Shown one piece after another: positions 33,557-42,520 of a stretch of DNA of 57,048 bases. The stretch's first letter is position 1. Every line of letters begins with the position of its first letter. Made by a program: the position numbers and the translations under genes. Where the stretch lies: positions 1-57,048 of the forward strand of contig JAKJBU010000003.1 in assembly GCA_022706825.1 (NCBI GenBank), given 5' to 3'. Source of the stretch: Bacillota bacterium. GTDB taxonomy: Bacteria > Bacillota > Clostridia > Lutisporales > Lutisporaceae. A model generated the notes under the pieces. The model searched no databases and had not been told where the DNA came from. It saw nothing but the letters and a program-made list of their open reading frames with translations.

Positions 33557-34570
33557 ATGAATTATGATGAAGTGTTAAAAAATGCCAAGGCAAATTTAAA
33601 CGGCACATGCAGAGTCTGCCCTGTATGCAACGGAAAAGCTTGTTCCGGAGAAGTGCCCGGAATGGGAGGAAAGGGAACCGGTGAAGCCTTTACAGCAAAT
33701 GTCGATGCTTTAAAGAAATATAAGCTTAATATGAGAGTCCTGCATAACTGTAAAAATCCTGACACTTCCATTGAACTTTTTGGGAAAAAGATGAGTATAC
33801 CTGTTTTTGCGGCACCTGTTGCAGGAACGAATTTCAATATGGGAGGGAAATTCCAGGAACAGGAATATATATCGTGGATAATAAAAGGCTGTATTCAGGG
33901 CGGAATCTATCCAATGTTCGGAGATGCAGCAATCGACTCACTTTTGGTAACTAATCTCGAAGAGCTAAAAAACTCAGGCGGAGAAGGAATTGCCATCATA
34001 AAGCCCTGGACAAATGATAAGGTCATTGAAAAAATACGCATGGCAGAAAAAGCGGGTGTCTGTGCAGTTGGAATAGACATTGACGCAGCAGGGTTAATAA
34101 CTTTATCGCTGCTTGGCAAGCCGGTTGGGCCAAAATCCGTTGAAGATATAAAGGAAATAGCAGAGAGTACAGAACTGCCCTTAATATTAAAGGGAATTAT
34201 GACTCCGGATGAGGCTGAGCTTGCCGTTGAATCAGGCGCAGCTGCCATAGTGGTATCCAACCACGGAGGAAGAGTACTTGATCATACTCCCGGAACAGCG
34301 GATGTATTGCCTGAAATTGCAAAAAAAGTAAAAGGGAAAATTACCATATTGGCAGATGGCGGTGTGCGAAACGGGGTAGATGTTCTTAAGATGCTTGCCC
34401 TTGGAGCAGATGCTGTTTTGATTGGCAGGCCTTTTGTTCCGGCTTCATTCGGCGGACAGGCAGAAGGGGTAAAAGCCTATATTGACAGCATTGCAGCTGA
34501 CTTAAAATCTGCAATGATACTGACTGGCTGCAATTCCATTGAAGATGTCAGCAGCAGGATCCTATTCTGA
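33557..34570 (+). CDS. FMN-dependent alpha-hydroxy-acid dehydrogenase/oxidase
   Basis: 337 aa from the ATG at 33557, with AGAGGT upstream. A TIM-barrel FMN enzyme of the lactate-oxidase/glycolate-oxidase type: IPVFAAPVAGTNF near residue 85, LPLILKGIMTPDEAELAV with the flavin-contacting Lys, the SNHGGRVLDH segment with catalytic His and Arg, and ILADGGVRNGVDVLKMLALG plus IGRPF for the phosphate. Unlike the classical enzymes it has a four-cysteine N-terminus (CRVCPVCNGKAC), seen in clostridial relatives and suited to an Fe-S or metal site. Following the cstA-type gene, it could interconvert lactate and pyruvate. Confidence 0.88.
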   Translation: MNYDEVLKNAKANLNGTCRVCPVCNGKACSGEVPGMGGKGTGEAFTANVDALKKYKLNMRVLHNCKNPDTSIELFGKKMSIPVFAAPVAGTNFNMGGKFQEQEYISWIIKGCIQGGIYPMFGDAAIDSLLVTNLEELKNSGGEGIAIIKPWTNDKVIEKIRMAEKAGVCAVGIDIDAAGLITLSLLGKPVGPKSVEDIKEIAESTELPLILKGIMTPDEAELAVESGAAAIVVSNHGGRVLDHTPGTADVLPEIAKKVKGKITILADGGVRNGVDVLKMLALGADAVLIGRPFVPASFGGQAEGVKAYIDSIAADLKSAMILTGCNSIEDVSSRILF

Positions 34571-34576
34571 AATAAA

Positions 34577-34610
34577 GCTGATAAGATAACAAATCTTATC
34601 AGCCTTTTTT
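34577..34610. terminator. Bidirectional terminator between convergent genes
   Basis: GCTGATAAGAT pairs with ATCTTATCAGC around AACAA, followed by CTTTTTT on the plus strand. It overlaps the last bases of the opposing EamA gene. Confidence 0.85.
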
Positions 34611-35468
34611 CTGTTCCAAAATAGACACTGCAAATACAACCAAGAATACTCCCATTATTTTAAATACGGTAATCGGTTCACCAAAAAGAATGATTCCTAT
34701 AATTGTTGCCACAACAGGCTCTATTGTTGCAATTATTGAAGCCTTGCTTGTCTCTAAATAGGAAAGCCCTTTTGTGTACAGAAGGAACGGCATAACCGTA
34801 GCTGCCAGGCCTAATAAAACTGCATTGCAAAAGGCAACGGTGCTGCTCAATAAGCCGAAAAGCCCCTTTATGTCACTTATGGGTATTAAACCAATGCTGG
34901 CGAATACAAAGGTATAGAGAGTAACAGTTATAGGGTCATATTTCTTCAACGCATATCTACCGAATACACTGTACAGTGCATAGCCAAATCCCGAACCCAG
35001 GCCTGCCAATATGCCCAAGGGTGAGGTATCCTGTCTTCCTTTTAAAACACCGGTAACAAATGCACAACCGATAAAGGTAAGAATCAGGGCAGCGACCTTT
35101 CTTCTTGTCAGCTTTTCCTTAAACAATATTATGGAAAAAACCATAACAATAGCAGGTGCAGTGTATAATAATATTGCGGCAGTAGATAAAGTGGTTTTAT
35201 CAATTGCAGTAAAATAGCACCAGTTAAAAAATACAAAGCTTAAAATACCGGTGCCAAAAAAATATTTCCAATCGTGAATATCAATATTAAGAAGCTTTCT
35301 ATCCTTTAATAGGATAAAAACAAATATTGCAAGGGCAGCAAAAATAGCTCTGATTGAAACTATCTGCAGCACATTGGCTCCATATTGGCTTAATTGATTG
35401 CTGTATATTCCTATCGTACCCCACAGCACTGCCGCAGAGATAACAAAAACATATGCCAATCTTTTCAT
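34599..35468 (-). CDS. EamA/DMT-family metabolite transporter
   Basis: 289 aa, ATG after GGAAAGGAA. Ten membrane helices in two EamA repeats. Typical pieces are AAVLWGTIGIYSNQLSQYG at the start, TAPAIVMVFSIILFKEKLTRRKV at the end of repeat 1 and IEPVVATIIGIILFGEPIT in repeat 2. Drug/metabolite exporters of this type move amino acids or other small molecules; the substrate cannot be told. Single gene. Confidence 0.9.
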   Translation of the reverse strand: MKRLAYVFVISAAVLWGTIGIYSNQLSQYGANVLQIVSIRAIFAALAIFVFILLKDRKLLNIDIHDWKYFFGTGILSFVFFNWCYFTAIDKTTLSTAAILLYTAPAIVMVFSIILFKEKLTRRKVAALILTFIGCAFVTGVLKGRQDTSPLGILAGLGSGFGYALYSVFGRYALKKYDPITVTLYTFVFASIGLIPISDIKGLFGLLSSTVAFCNAVLLGLAATVMPFLLYTKGLSYLETSKASIIATIEPVVATIIGIILFGEPITVFKIMGVFLVVFAVSILEQKKG

Positions 35469-35532
35469 GGTTGATTCCTTTCCATTAGCCTGCTCAAGGT
35501 ATCTTAACTGAATTATACCTTATTTCATTCTG

Positions 35533-36453
35533 TCATAACAAAAGTTTTTTCGTTCTGTCTTTGCAGGCAAAAAAATCCACCAGCTTTCTTGGGCCTTCAA
35601 GTACCTCCCTGCCTATGAACAATGTACCGTCATCCTTAGTTTTTACACTCCACTTTACAAGAATGATATAACCCTCTGCAATTTCAATTCCGGTAATGCA
35701 GCGAGGGTGTACGCAGCTTCCGTCATTGAAATACGGGGGCTCATTCACTTCAGGAAACATTGGCCTATGGGTGTGCCCGGCTATAAGCACATGCCCTTCC
35801 TTCATTACCCATTCGGTAAGCTCCTTTTCTGCCGTCTCCTTCTTTTTATAATTTTTTGCGGTTCTTGTAGGGTCATTTACTCCGAGGTTATTAAGAGGCC
35901 TCCACAAATACCTGACTAAAAATCTGGCTAACTTCCACAGCCTGTCATTCAGGCAATCCGCTTGATGCCCGTGAATCAGCAAAATCTTGTCGCCCGTAGG
36001 CCTATACTTCAGAATCAGCCCCTCATGGAATTTTATATTTTTAAATAATGGCATATACCTTCTCGCAGGTTCATCAAAGTACCGATGCATATTGCTCCTG
36101 ACAAACCTCTTGTATTTCTTTACCATGTCATGATTCCCATAAATCATATGGAGCCTGCCCTCACTGTAAAATTTGGACAGCAGCCAGAAAACATTGCTGT
36201 GGACCTGCTTGATATTAAAAAAATTGCTGTTTTCCCAAAGCTCGTCGCCGTCACCTATCTCTATATAAGTAAAATTATTTTTATAGTAATGAGTTAAGGC
36301 AGTAAAATATAAATTTTGGTTCCTGGAAAAGTCATCTGCCCAGCTTCCGTCTCCCCTGTGACAATCACTCATTAAAATAATTTTGGAGGAATCATCAAAA
36401 GTAATTTGCTCCGATGCTTCAAAAACCTGGGATATGCGCTTTAATGCATTCAC
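35533..36453 (-). CDS. Calcineurin-like metallophosphoesterase
   Basis: 306 aa, ATG after GGTGAGG. All five blocks of the dimetal phosphoesterase fold are seen: SDCHRGDG (D-x-H), EIGDGDELWE, YGNHDMV, IHGHQAD and AGHTHRP. The layout with SDCHRG and GDGDELW resembles UDP-2,3-diacylglucosamine-hydrolase-like and Ser/Thr phosphatase-like proteins of Clostridia; lipid A synthesis is not expected here, so another phosphoester is the substrate. No signal peptide, so cytoplasmic. Confidence 0.88.
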   Translation of the reverse strand: MNALKRISQVFEASEQITFDDSSKIILMSDCHRGDGSWADDFSRNQNLYFTALTHYYKNNFTYIEIGDGDELWENSNFFNIKQVHSNVFWLLSKFYSEGRLHMIYGNHDMVKKYKRFVRSNMHRYFDEPARRYMPLFKNIKFHEGLILKYRPTGDKILLIHGHQADCLNDRLWKLARFLVRYLWRPLNNLGVNDPTRTAKNYKKKETAEKELTEWVMKEGHVLIAGHTHRPMFPEVNEPPYFNDGSCVHPRCITGIEIAEGYIILVKWSVKTKDDGTLFIGREVLEGPRKLVDFFACKDRTKKLLL

Positions 36454-36529
36454 TTGGCCTCACCTCGTCAAGTCATCAAACTTCAATACATTATATTCAC
36501 ATGACTTGTGATTTGAGGCTAGATCAAAG

Positions 36530-36564
36530 GAACTGTTGCACAATTGAAGAATAATGCGACGGGG
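36530..36564. repeat. Fragment D: relic of the palindrome B element end
   Basis: GAACTGTTGCACAAT, two bases, then AAGAATAATGCGACGGGG matches the right end and flank of palindrome B (11723-11757 read on the minus strand) at 33 of 35 positions. No second arm is present here. It abuts the 3' end of the broken ftsH gene, one base before its stop codon. Confidence 0.8.
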
Positions 36565-36565
36565 A

Positions 36566-38382
36566 TTAGCTTTCCAATATTCTCATAAACTCCTCACCTG
36601 TTATTGTTTCTTTTTCAATCAGGTATGAGAACAATAAGTGAAGCTTCTCCATATTTTCCTTTAAAATATTTATCGCTTTCTCGTGAGCGCTCTTAATAAT
36701 TGCCAATACCTCTTCATCGATTTTGGCTGCTGTTTCCGAAGAACATGTCATGGAAGGATCCCCTCCCAAATATACGTTGGATACCGTCTCCAGCCCCATC
36801 ATATCGAAAGTCTTGCTCATGCCCAAGCGGGTGACCATCGCTCTTGCAATTTTTGTGGCTTGCTCAATATCATTGGCCGCTCCGGAGGTATATGTGCCGA
36901 AAACCAGTTCCTCCGCAGCACGTCCGCCGGTATAGGTTGCAATTTTATTAAGAGCTTCTTCTTTGGTCATAAGCACGTTTTCATTTTCGGCTACCTGCAT
37001 GGTATAACCAAGGGCTCCCGAAGTACGGGGTATTATTGTAATCTTGTGGACCGGCGCGGAATCAGCCTGTTTTGCTGCAACAACGGCATGTCCTATTTCG
37101 TGATAGGCAATAATCTCCTTTTCCTTCGGAGATATAACCGCACCTTTTTTTTGATATCCTGCAATTACTACTTCCACGGCTTCTTCCATATCGATCTGCT
37201 CTACGTATTTGCGGCCGCACTTTACAGCTCTTAAAGCCGCCTCATTTATTATATTGGCAAGCTCCGCACCGGAGGCACCCGGAGTTGCCCTTGCTATTTC
37301 ATTAAAATTGATATCATTCCCTAACTTGATTTTTTTGCATGAACCTTCAAAATTGCCTCACGTCCTGCAAGATCCGGCAGTTCCACCGGAACACGGCGGT
37401 CAAACCTGCCGGGGCGCAGCAAAGCCTTGTCAAGGGAATCCGGTCTGTTGGTTGCCGCAAGTATCACCACTCCCTTTTCGCTGCTGAACCCATCCATCTC
37501 AGCCAACAGTTGATTCAATGTCTGTTCCCGCTCATCATTGCTTGCGATTCCTCCGCTGTCACGCTTTTTTCCGATAGTATCAATTTCATCAATAAACACA
37601 ATACAGGGGGCCTTTTCCTGGGCTTGCTTGAAAAGGTCACGCACCCTTGCCGCACCCATGCCTACAAACATCTCAACAAATTCGGAACCCGAAATTGAGA
37701 AAAACGGTACTTTTGATTCTCCCGCAATGGCCTTTGCGAGAAGTGTCTTACCGGTACCGGGAGGGCCTACAAGCAATGCACCCTTTGGCATGATAGCCCC
37801 GATTTCCTTGTACTTTGCCGGATTATGCAGGAAATCTACTATTTCCGACAGAGCTTCCTTTGCCTCATCTTGGCCGGCCACATCATCAAAGGTTTTGCCT
37901 GTCTGCGCTTCAACATATATCTTGGCATTGCTCTTCCCAAAAGTCATAGCGTTGCTGCCCATTCTTTTCTGCATGCTGCCTGCAAGCAGCTGTCCCATTC
38001 CGATAAAGAAAACCAGAGGGAGGACCCAGGATATGATAAAGTTCATCAGAGGGGAATTTTCTCTTGGAATGACCTGTGAGAAATCTTCAATATCAGCTGC
38101 AAGAAGCCGGTTTACAAGCTCCGGGTCATTTACCTTTCCGGTAACATATATATTCTCTTTCCCGGCTTCATCAATCGCGGTAAACGCAATTTGATTATCC
38201 TGAATCTCTACACTTTTTACTTTTCCCTCGTCAATCAGGGTCAAAAATGTTCCGTAGTCCACCTGGGTAACCTGCTGTTTCACAACAGCCGGAAAAATAT
38301 ATGCATTCAGCAGCATCACTATTACCAATGTAACGATATAAAAATAAATAATCGGCTTTCCGGGATTATTCTGTTCTTTCAT
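36566..38382 (-). pseudogene. ftsH: FtsH AAA+ zinc metalloprotease, interrupted by one base (A7 run)
   Basis: From the ATG at 38382 (AGGAGAGG upstream) the frame gives 353 aa and stops at 37321. The rest continues in the -1 frame from 37330 to 36566 (254 aa). N part: two membrane helices (about 10-31, 113-135), Walker A GPPGTGKT (206-213), Walker [24 protein letters not shown] part: zinc motif HEIGH and the Asp of ANDIEQAT. The break lies in A7 at 37330-37336, a perfect A-AAA-AAA slippery site. A -1 slip or one added A restores the family sequence ([10 protein letters not shown]), giving 605 aa, a normal FtsH length. It is a pseudogene, a sequencing error, or a recoded gene. Coupled to the marR gene upstream. 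Confidence 0.85.
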
Positions 38383-38417
38383 GCTTGTCCTCTCCTTAAC
38401 ATTAGTTAAATTCATCC

Positions 38418-38864
38418 TCATTCATTTTTTATTATTCTTGTCAGCAGTTCATTTAGTTTTTGCATGCCCCGGATAATTTCTTCAAATGCCTCTTCAGACT
38501 CATACTTCAAACACTTTGAAATCCTTTCATTAAACAATTCTTCAATTTCCAAGACAGTCTCTTTCCCCAGCCTTGTAAGAGTCACACGAACTACCCTTTC
38601 ATCCTTCCGGTTTCTGATGCGTTCAATAAAGCCCTGTCCCTCCAGTTTTTTGCACATTGCGGAAATATTAGTGCCGGCTGCACATATACTGTCTGCCAGG
38701 CTTCCTATTGTGTGGGATTCACAGCGATGCAGCTCCATGAGAATTCTTGCCTGCATCATAGTCAGCCCTCTGTTTCCAATGGCAGGGCTAAAGACGCAAT
38801 TCAAGCTTTCACTGATCTTCCTTGTGTAATCGAAAACAATGTTTTTGAATTCAGATACTTCCAT
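38418..38864 (-). CDS. MarR-family transcriptional regulator
   Basis: 148 aa, ATG after GGAGGAGCA. Winged-helix MarR fold: [25 protein letters not shown] opens the DNA-binding domain, [20 protein letters not shown] is the recognition helix region, and [13 protein letters not shown] is the wing. Dimerisation helices lie at both ends. Its stop lies 35 bases before the ftsH start, so both are probably one transcript. A 20-bp perfect palindrome 50 bp upstream is a candidate autoregulatory operator. Confidence 0.9.
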   Translation of the reverse strand: MEVSEFKNIVFDYTRKISESLNCVFSPAIGNRGLTMMQARILMELHRCESHTIGSLADSICAAGTNISAMCKKLEGQGFIERIRNRKDERVVRVTLTRLGKETVLEIEELFNERISKCLKYESEEAFEEIIRGMQKLNELLTRIIKNE

Positions 38865-38913
38865 AGTGCTCCTCCATATATAATATTATTTATAATTTAT
38901 AATATATATATTG

Positions 38914-38933
38914 TATATATAATATTATATATA
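38914..38933. promoter_or_regulatory. 20-bp palindrome upstream of marR
   Basis: TATATATAATATTATATATA is its own reverse complement and lies in the marR promoter region. MarR proteins bind AT-rich dyads of this size, but the whole region from 38880 to 38960 is almost pure A/T, so chance symmetry is possible. Confidence 0.4.
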
Positions 38934-38961
38934 ACTATATTTGTCAAATATAAATAAAAAG

Positions 38962-38989
38962 GGCTTTCTTTTACACAACCAAGAAAGCC
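38962..38989 (-). terminator. Terminator after rarD
   Basis: GGCTTTCTT and AAGAAAGCC form a 9-bp stem with a 10-base loop; on the minus strand it is followed by CTTTTTA. Confidence 0.75.
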
Positions 38990-39013
38990 TTCTATGAAAT
39001 GTACTTATGGCTC

Positions 39014-39943
39014 TTATTCATCAGCTTGCTTGCTGTTCCCAAGCTTGCTCTTTGCTTCAAAATTGGAAAAGGAATATATTATGATGCCTGTCCAAATAAG
39101 AGAAAAGCTTAATAAATGAGTGCCGGTAAATTTCTCTCCATAAAGAAAAACTCCTATTAAAAGGCTTAATGTGGGAGATATGTACTGCAGGAAACCCAAT
39201 GTCGAAAGCTTCAACCTGGCCGCTCCCATTGCAAACCAGAGCAGCGGCAAAGCTGTTGCTATTCCTGAAAGCATCAGTATTGCAGCAGTTGATAAGGGTA
39301 CCGAATATAGGGCGCTTTGCCCGCTGAAAAGCTTGAACAGGATATAACCCAACGCCAAGGGCATAACTGCCGCTGTTTCCAATACCATACCCGTTAAGGA
39401 TTCAACCTTAAGAAGCTTCTTAAATAAGCCATACAATGCAAAGCTTAATGCCAGCAGAAGTGAAACCCAGGGTATATTCCCAAACTGTACGGTTATTATA
39501 ATTACTCCTGCAGCCGCAAATACTATGGATATATACTGAAGTACATTGAGCTTTTCTTTTAGCACTGTCATTCCCAGCAGTACCACCATTAATGGATTAA
39601 TATAATAACCCATGCTGGATTCCAGAATTCTGCCTGAATTAACTGCCCAAATATAAGTACCCCAGTTTATTGTTATAAGGAAAGAACAAATAAGTATATT
39701 TCTTATATTTTTTCTTTCCTTAATTGCTTCCTTAAGTACCCCAATATCATTTTTGGATAAAAATAATCCCCCGACAAATAAAAATGCCCAAAATATTCTA
39801 TGGGCTAAAATCTCATCAGCAGGGATTTCCCCCAGCAGCTTCCAATATATAGGAAGCAGCCCCCATACTGTATAAGCAATTATCCCGTATACCGCCCCTG
39901 AAACATCATTTTTAACCTGTAAACCTTCCTCTTTACCGTTCAT
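39014..39943 (-). CDS. rarD: RarD, EamA-family transporter
   Basis: 309 aa, ATG after AAGGGGC. Ten membrane helices. RarD-type signatures are GIIAYTVWGLLPIYWKLL, EILAHRIFWAFLF, NWGTYIWAVNSGRILESSMG and YYINPLMVVLLG. RarD was named for chloramphenicol sensitivity, but its real substrate is unknown. The charged tail after residue 290 is likely cytoplasmic. Confidence 0.93.
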   Translation of the reverse strand: MNGKEEGLQVKNDVSGAVYGIIAYTVWGLLPIYWKLLGEIPADEILAHRIFWAFLFVGGLFLSKNDIGVLKEAIKERKNIRNILICSFLITINWGTYIWAVNSGRILESSMGYYINPLMVVLLGMTVLKEKLNVLQYISIVFAAAGVIIITVQFGNIPWVSLLLALSFALYGLFKKLLKVESLTGMVLETAAVMPLALGYILFKLFSGQSALYSVPLSTAAILMLSGIATALPLLWFAMGAARLKLSTLGFLQYISPTLSLLIGVFLYGEKFTGTHLLSFSLIWTGIIIYSFSNFEAKSKLGNSKQADE

Positions 39944-40006
39944 AGTATTGCCCCTTTATATTCATTAAGCATAATGCAGCCTGTGAGTACAATTATAGAA
40001 AAATAC

Positions 40007-40198
40007 TTATCTTAAATCAATAGGCCGGGGCTTCACTTTCAAATATAATGTTCTTATCCAATGCGGAATATGATGGCAATCAGTATGAATCAATGTTCTC
40101 AGATGCTCTTCATTTGCCCGCTCACACAGACAATATTCCCTTAGTTCGTCATATAAATTATTTTTATACTTATTATATTCGTTATAATATATAATCAT
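40007..40198 (-). CDS. Small uncharacterised protein, 63 aa
   Basis: ATG with AGGTGG 6 bases upstream, starting 18 bases after the stop of the CrtI-like gene, so it could be translated from the same mRNA. The sequence is rich in Tyr, Arg and His with a few Cys (YCLCERANEE, HTDCHHIPHWIRTLYL). No family is recognised. It occupies an otherwise empty gap and has no competing frame. Its short length keeps confidence moderate. Confidence 0.45.
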   Translation of the reverse strand: MIIYYNEYNKYKNNLYDELREYCLCERANEEHLRTLIHTDCHHIPHWIRTLYLKVKPRPIDLR

Positions 40199-40215
40199 TT
40201 TATACCACCTGTTCT

Positions 40216-41703
40216 TTAGTATATAAACAGCTTATTTTTCATCTTACAAAGCCTCATAATAGTATCCTTTCCGGTAATCAGTGCCACAGGCAATCCTCCG
40301 GGGGGCTGCAGCCACTGGCCGCTTAAAAATATATTTTCCAAACCTTTTATACGCCCTGTATGAGCCATCATCTTTCCTTTAATGGTGGGCAGGAAGGGCA
40401 TAAACGCACCCCTATATGCATTGCAGTACCGTTCAAATGTTTTTGGGGTTGCCACATCCAGTAAACTGAGTTTCCCATTCATCTGGGGAAACCGTTTTTC
40501 AATCCCGCTTATAACTTCTTTGCCTATTCTTGTCTTTTCCCGGCTGTAGGCTGAAGGATCTTCAGCAAGGGCATTCCATGCATCATAATCAGCATGGAAC
40601 TGATTGATGCTGCAGGTGATTAAGGTATGGCCCGCCGGGGCAAAGTCCGGTTCATAGCTGTAATGAGTTATTGTCAAGTAATTAATTGGTCTTCCATTAA
40701 CTTTAAAGGAATCAATCGGGAATCGCAGCGTGCGCGGAATTTCGTCCGTCCTGCCTTCATAACCTATTGCTATACGAATTTCCGAGGCTAAGGGATAATC
40801 TTCAGGATTATTGAACCGCTTCTGAAATTCGGGATCGGGATACTTTCCTTTCAGCAGTTTCTCATACAGCACGTGTGCATCACAGGCAGCAATGTAATAA
40901 TCAGCTTCAAAGGCTTTGCCGCTGCTGCAAATGACGCGGCGGACCCTATTGCCTTCAATATTCAATTCAACTGCCTCACAGGGGGCTTCTATATCGCCGC
41001 CCAGGGATAAATAACGTTTAACCATGCGCTGGGCGAATTTTTTTGAGCCCCCGTATGGAATTGACGCCTGGCCTTTTGTAAAGGCTGCCAGTGCAAAGAA
41101 AACCGTTGAAGCGCTGTAGCCCTCCGGCAGGAAAGATGTCAGGGCTTCCCGCAGTGCCGGGTGCTTAAAGGTTTTGGCATACTCCGGCAAACTGATTTTG
41201 CCGTACTTTTTCATAACCTTGCCTGCGTCTTTCATTGAAATCATTAATTTTATCTTTTCCATAAATCCCATCATGTCCTCCGGTTTTCCCACCGGTATTT
41301 CAAAAGATTGCAGCTGCTTTATGGTGCAGCAAAAATTATTGATGGCAGCTTCGTCCTGGGGTGATAATTCAAGCCAGCTGGATTTCAACCGGTCAAGATC
41401 GCGGTACAGGTGCACTCTTATGCCATCGTATTCAAAAGCCAGGAAGCTTTCCGGATGGTAGATTTCAACCACGTCCAAGGCCCCTGCGGCAGTCCAGAGA
41501 TCGTGAATGGGAGTCCCCTTTTTTGTCCCCACCAGCCAGTGAATACATCCGTCGATGTGATAACCCCGGCGGTCCCAACCGGTGCATTCACCGCCTAAAA
41601 CATTGTGCTTTTCCAAAATCACACTCTCAAAGCCGTTTTTTTGTGCGAATATGCCGGCACTCAACCCTGCAATGCCCCCGCCGATAATAACTATCTTATC
41701 CAA
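40216..41703 (-). CDS. CrtI/phytoene-desaturase-like FAD-dependent oxidoreductase
   Basis: 495 aa from a TTG at 41703; GAGGGG lies about 13 bases upstream, rather far. The N-terminus has the dinucleotide-binding motif IGGGIAGLSAGIFAQKNGF, then LEKHNVLGGECTGWDRRGYH, typical of CrtI and all-trans-retinol-dehydrogenase-like enzymes. The C-terminal FAD motif is IFLSGQWLQPPGGLPVALITG. Substrates of this clostridial type are not known and no carotenoid synthesis genes are near. A palindrome in its promoter matches one in the promoter of the TetR gene, so it is probably the regulator's target. Confidence 0.88.
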   Translation of the reverse strand: MDKIVIIGGGIAGLSAGIFAQKNGFESVILEKHNVLGGECTGWDRRGYHIDGCIHWLVGTKKGTPIHDLWTAAGALDVVEIYHPESFLAFEYDGIRVHLYRDLDRLKSSWLELSPQDEAAINNFCCTIKQLQSFEIPVGKPEDMMGFMEKIKLMISMKDAGKVMKKYGKISLPEYAKTFKHPALREALTSFLPEGYSASTVFFALAAFTKGQASIPYGGSKKFAQRMVKRYLSLGGDIEAPCEAVELNIEGNRVRRVICSSGKAFEADYYIAACDAHVLYEKLLKGKYPDPEFQKRFNNPEDYPLASEIRIAIGYEGRTDEIPRTLRFPIDSFKVNGRPINYLTITHYSYEPDFAPAGHTLITCSINQFHADYDAWNALAEDPSAYSREKTRIGKEVISGIEKRFPQMNGKLSLLDVATPKTFERYCNAYRGAFMPFLPTIKGKMMAHTGRIKGLENIFLSGQWLQPPGGLPVALITGKDTIMRLCKMKNKLFIY

Positions 41704-41758
41704 TGCTCATTTTCCCCTCTCTATTACTCCAGGCAAGCTGAAACTTTTTATAAAACAT

Positions 41759-41786
41759 TTATTACATAACATATGTTATATAATAA
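41759..41786. promoter_or_regulatory. TetR operator at the CrtI-like gene
   Basis: Two 13-base arms with a 2-base centre, one mismatch, with core ATAACA-TA-TGTTAT at 41766-41779. The same core with a different centre lies before the tetR gene. Located about 55-85 bp upstream of the TTG start, in promoter position. Confidence 0.7.
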
Positions 41787-41906
41787 ATGTTACACTGAAA
41801 CCGAAATTATTGCAAGGGGTTTTTTAGAAAAATGCAATAAAAAATATCGCTCCCCTTCTGACTGTAAAAATGCCTTAGGGTGCGATATTAAAGAATTCTG
41901 ATGTTT

Positions 41907-42470
41907 TTATTTCAGCCTTGCGGATAGTATTACATCATCGGCAGTGCTTGACAATAAATCGGTCAAATCTTTCATATCATAATCTTTTGATAGTATACCG
42001 CTGGCGGCCATAACCGAAAGTCCCAGTTGAAATATTCTCATCTTTAACAGTATTTCTTTTAACTTATCCTCTGAAAAACCTTCCAGATCTGAATCCTTCT
42101 TCATTTCCTCAATTAATGCGGGCATGACTTTCTCATCATAGCCTTTCAAATATCTGCTGTTTTTCATTACCAAATCTCTGAAAAGGACGCTATACTCCAT
42201 TGCAAATCTTATACTTGCCCTTCCGATATCAGCAAACGGGCTTCCCGTATTTTCTTCAGCAATAAGCTGCTGGCCGATATCTGCAATTTTTTCTATCAAA
42301 GCTTCAATCAATTCATTAATGCTCTTGAAATTTACATATATGGGAGCTACAGAGCTTCCCATCCTATGTGCAATTTTTCTCATGGTTACATTGTCAGTTC
42401 CTTCTGCCCTGGCTATTTCAAAGGCTGCATCAATTATTTGCTCCCTTGTGAATTTTATCTTAGGCCCCAT
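41907..42470 (-). CDS. TetR-family transcriptional regulator
   Basis: 187 aa, ATG after GATGAGGAT. The N-terminal helix-turn-helix is clear: FTREQIIDAAFEIARAEG, then VTMRKIAHRMGSSVAPIYVNF. The C-terminal ligand domain is all-helical and not assignable. It lies 203 bp upstream of the CrtI-like gene on the same strand, and both promoters carry the ATAACA-NN-TGTTAT dyad, so it likely represses itself and that gene. Confidence 0.92.
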   Translation of the reverse strand: MGPKIKFTREQIIDAAFEIARAEGTDNVTMRKIAHRMGSSVAPIYVNFKSINELIEALIEKIADIGQQLIAEENTGSPFADIGRASIRFAMEYSVLFRDLVMKNSRYLKGYDEKVMPALIEEMKKDSDLEGFSEDKLKEILLKMRIFQLGLSVMAASGILSKDYDMKDLTDLLSSTADDVILSARLK

Positions 42471-42520
42471 AGTATCCTCATCCCTTTATTACAAGATTTA
42501 ACGAAGTAAGGAAATAGTTC

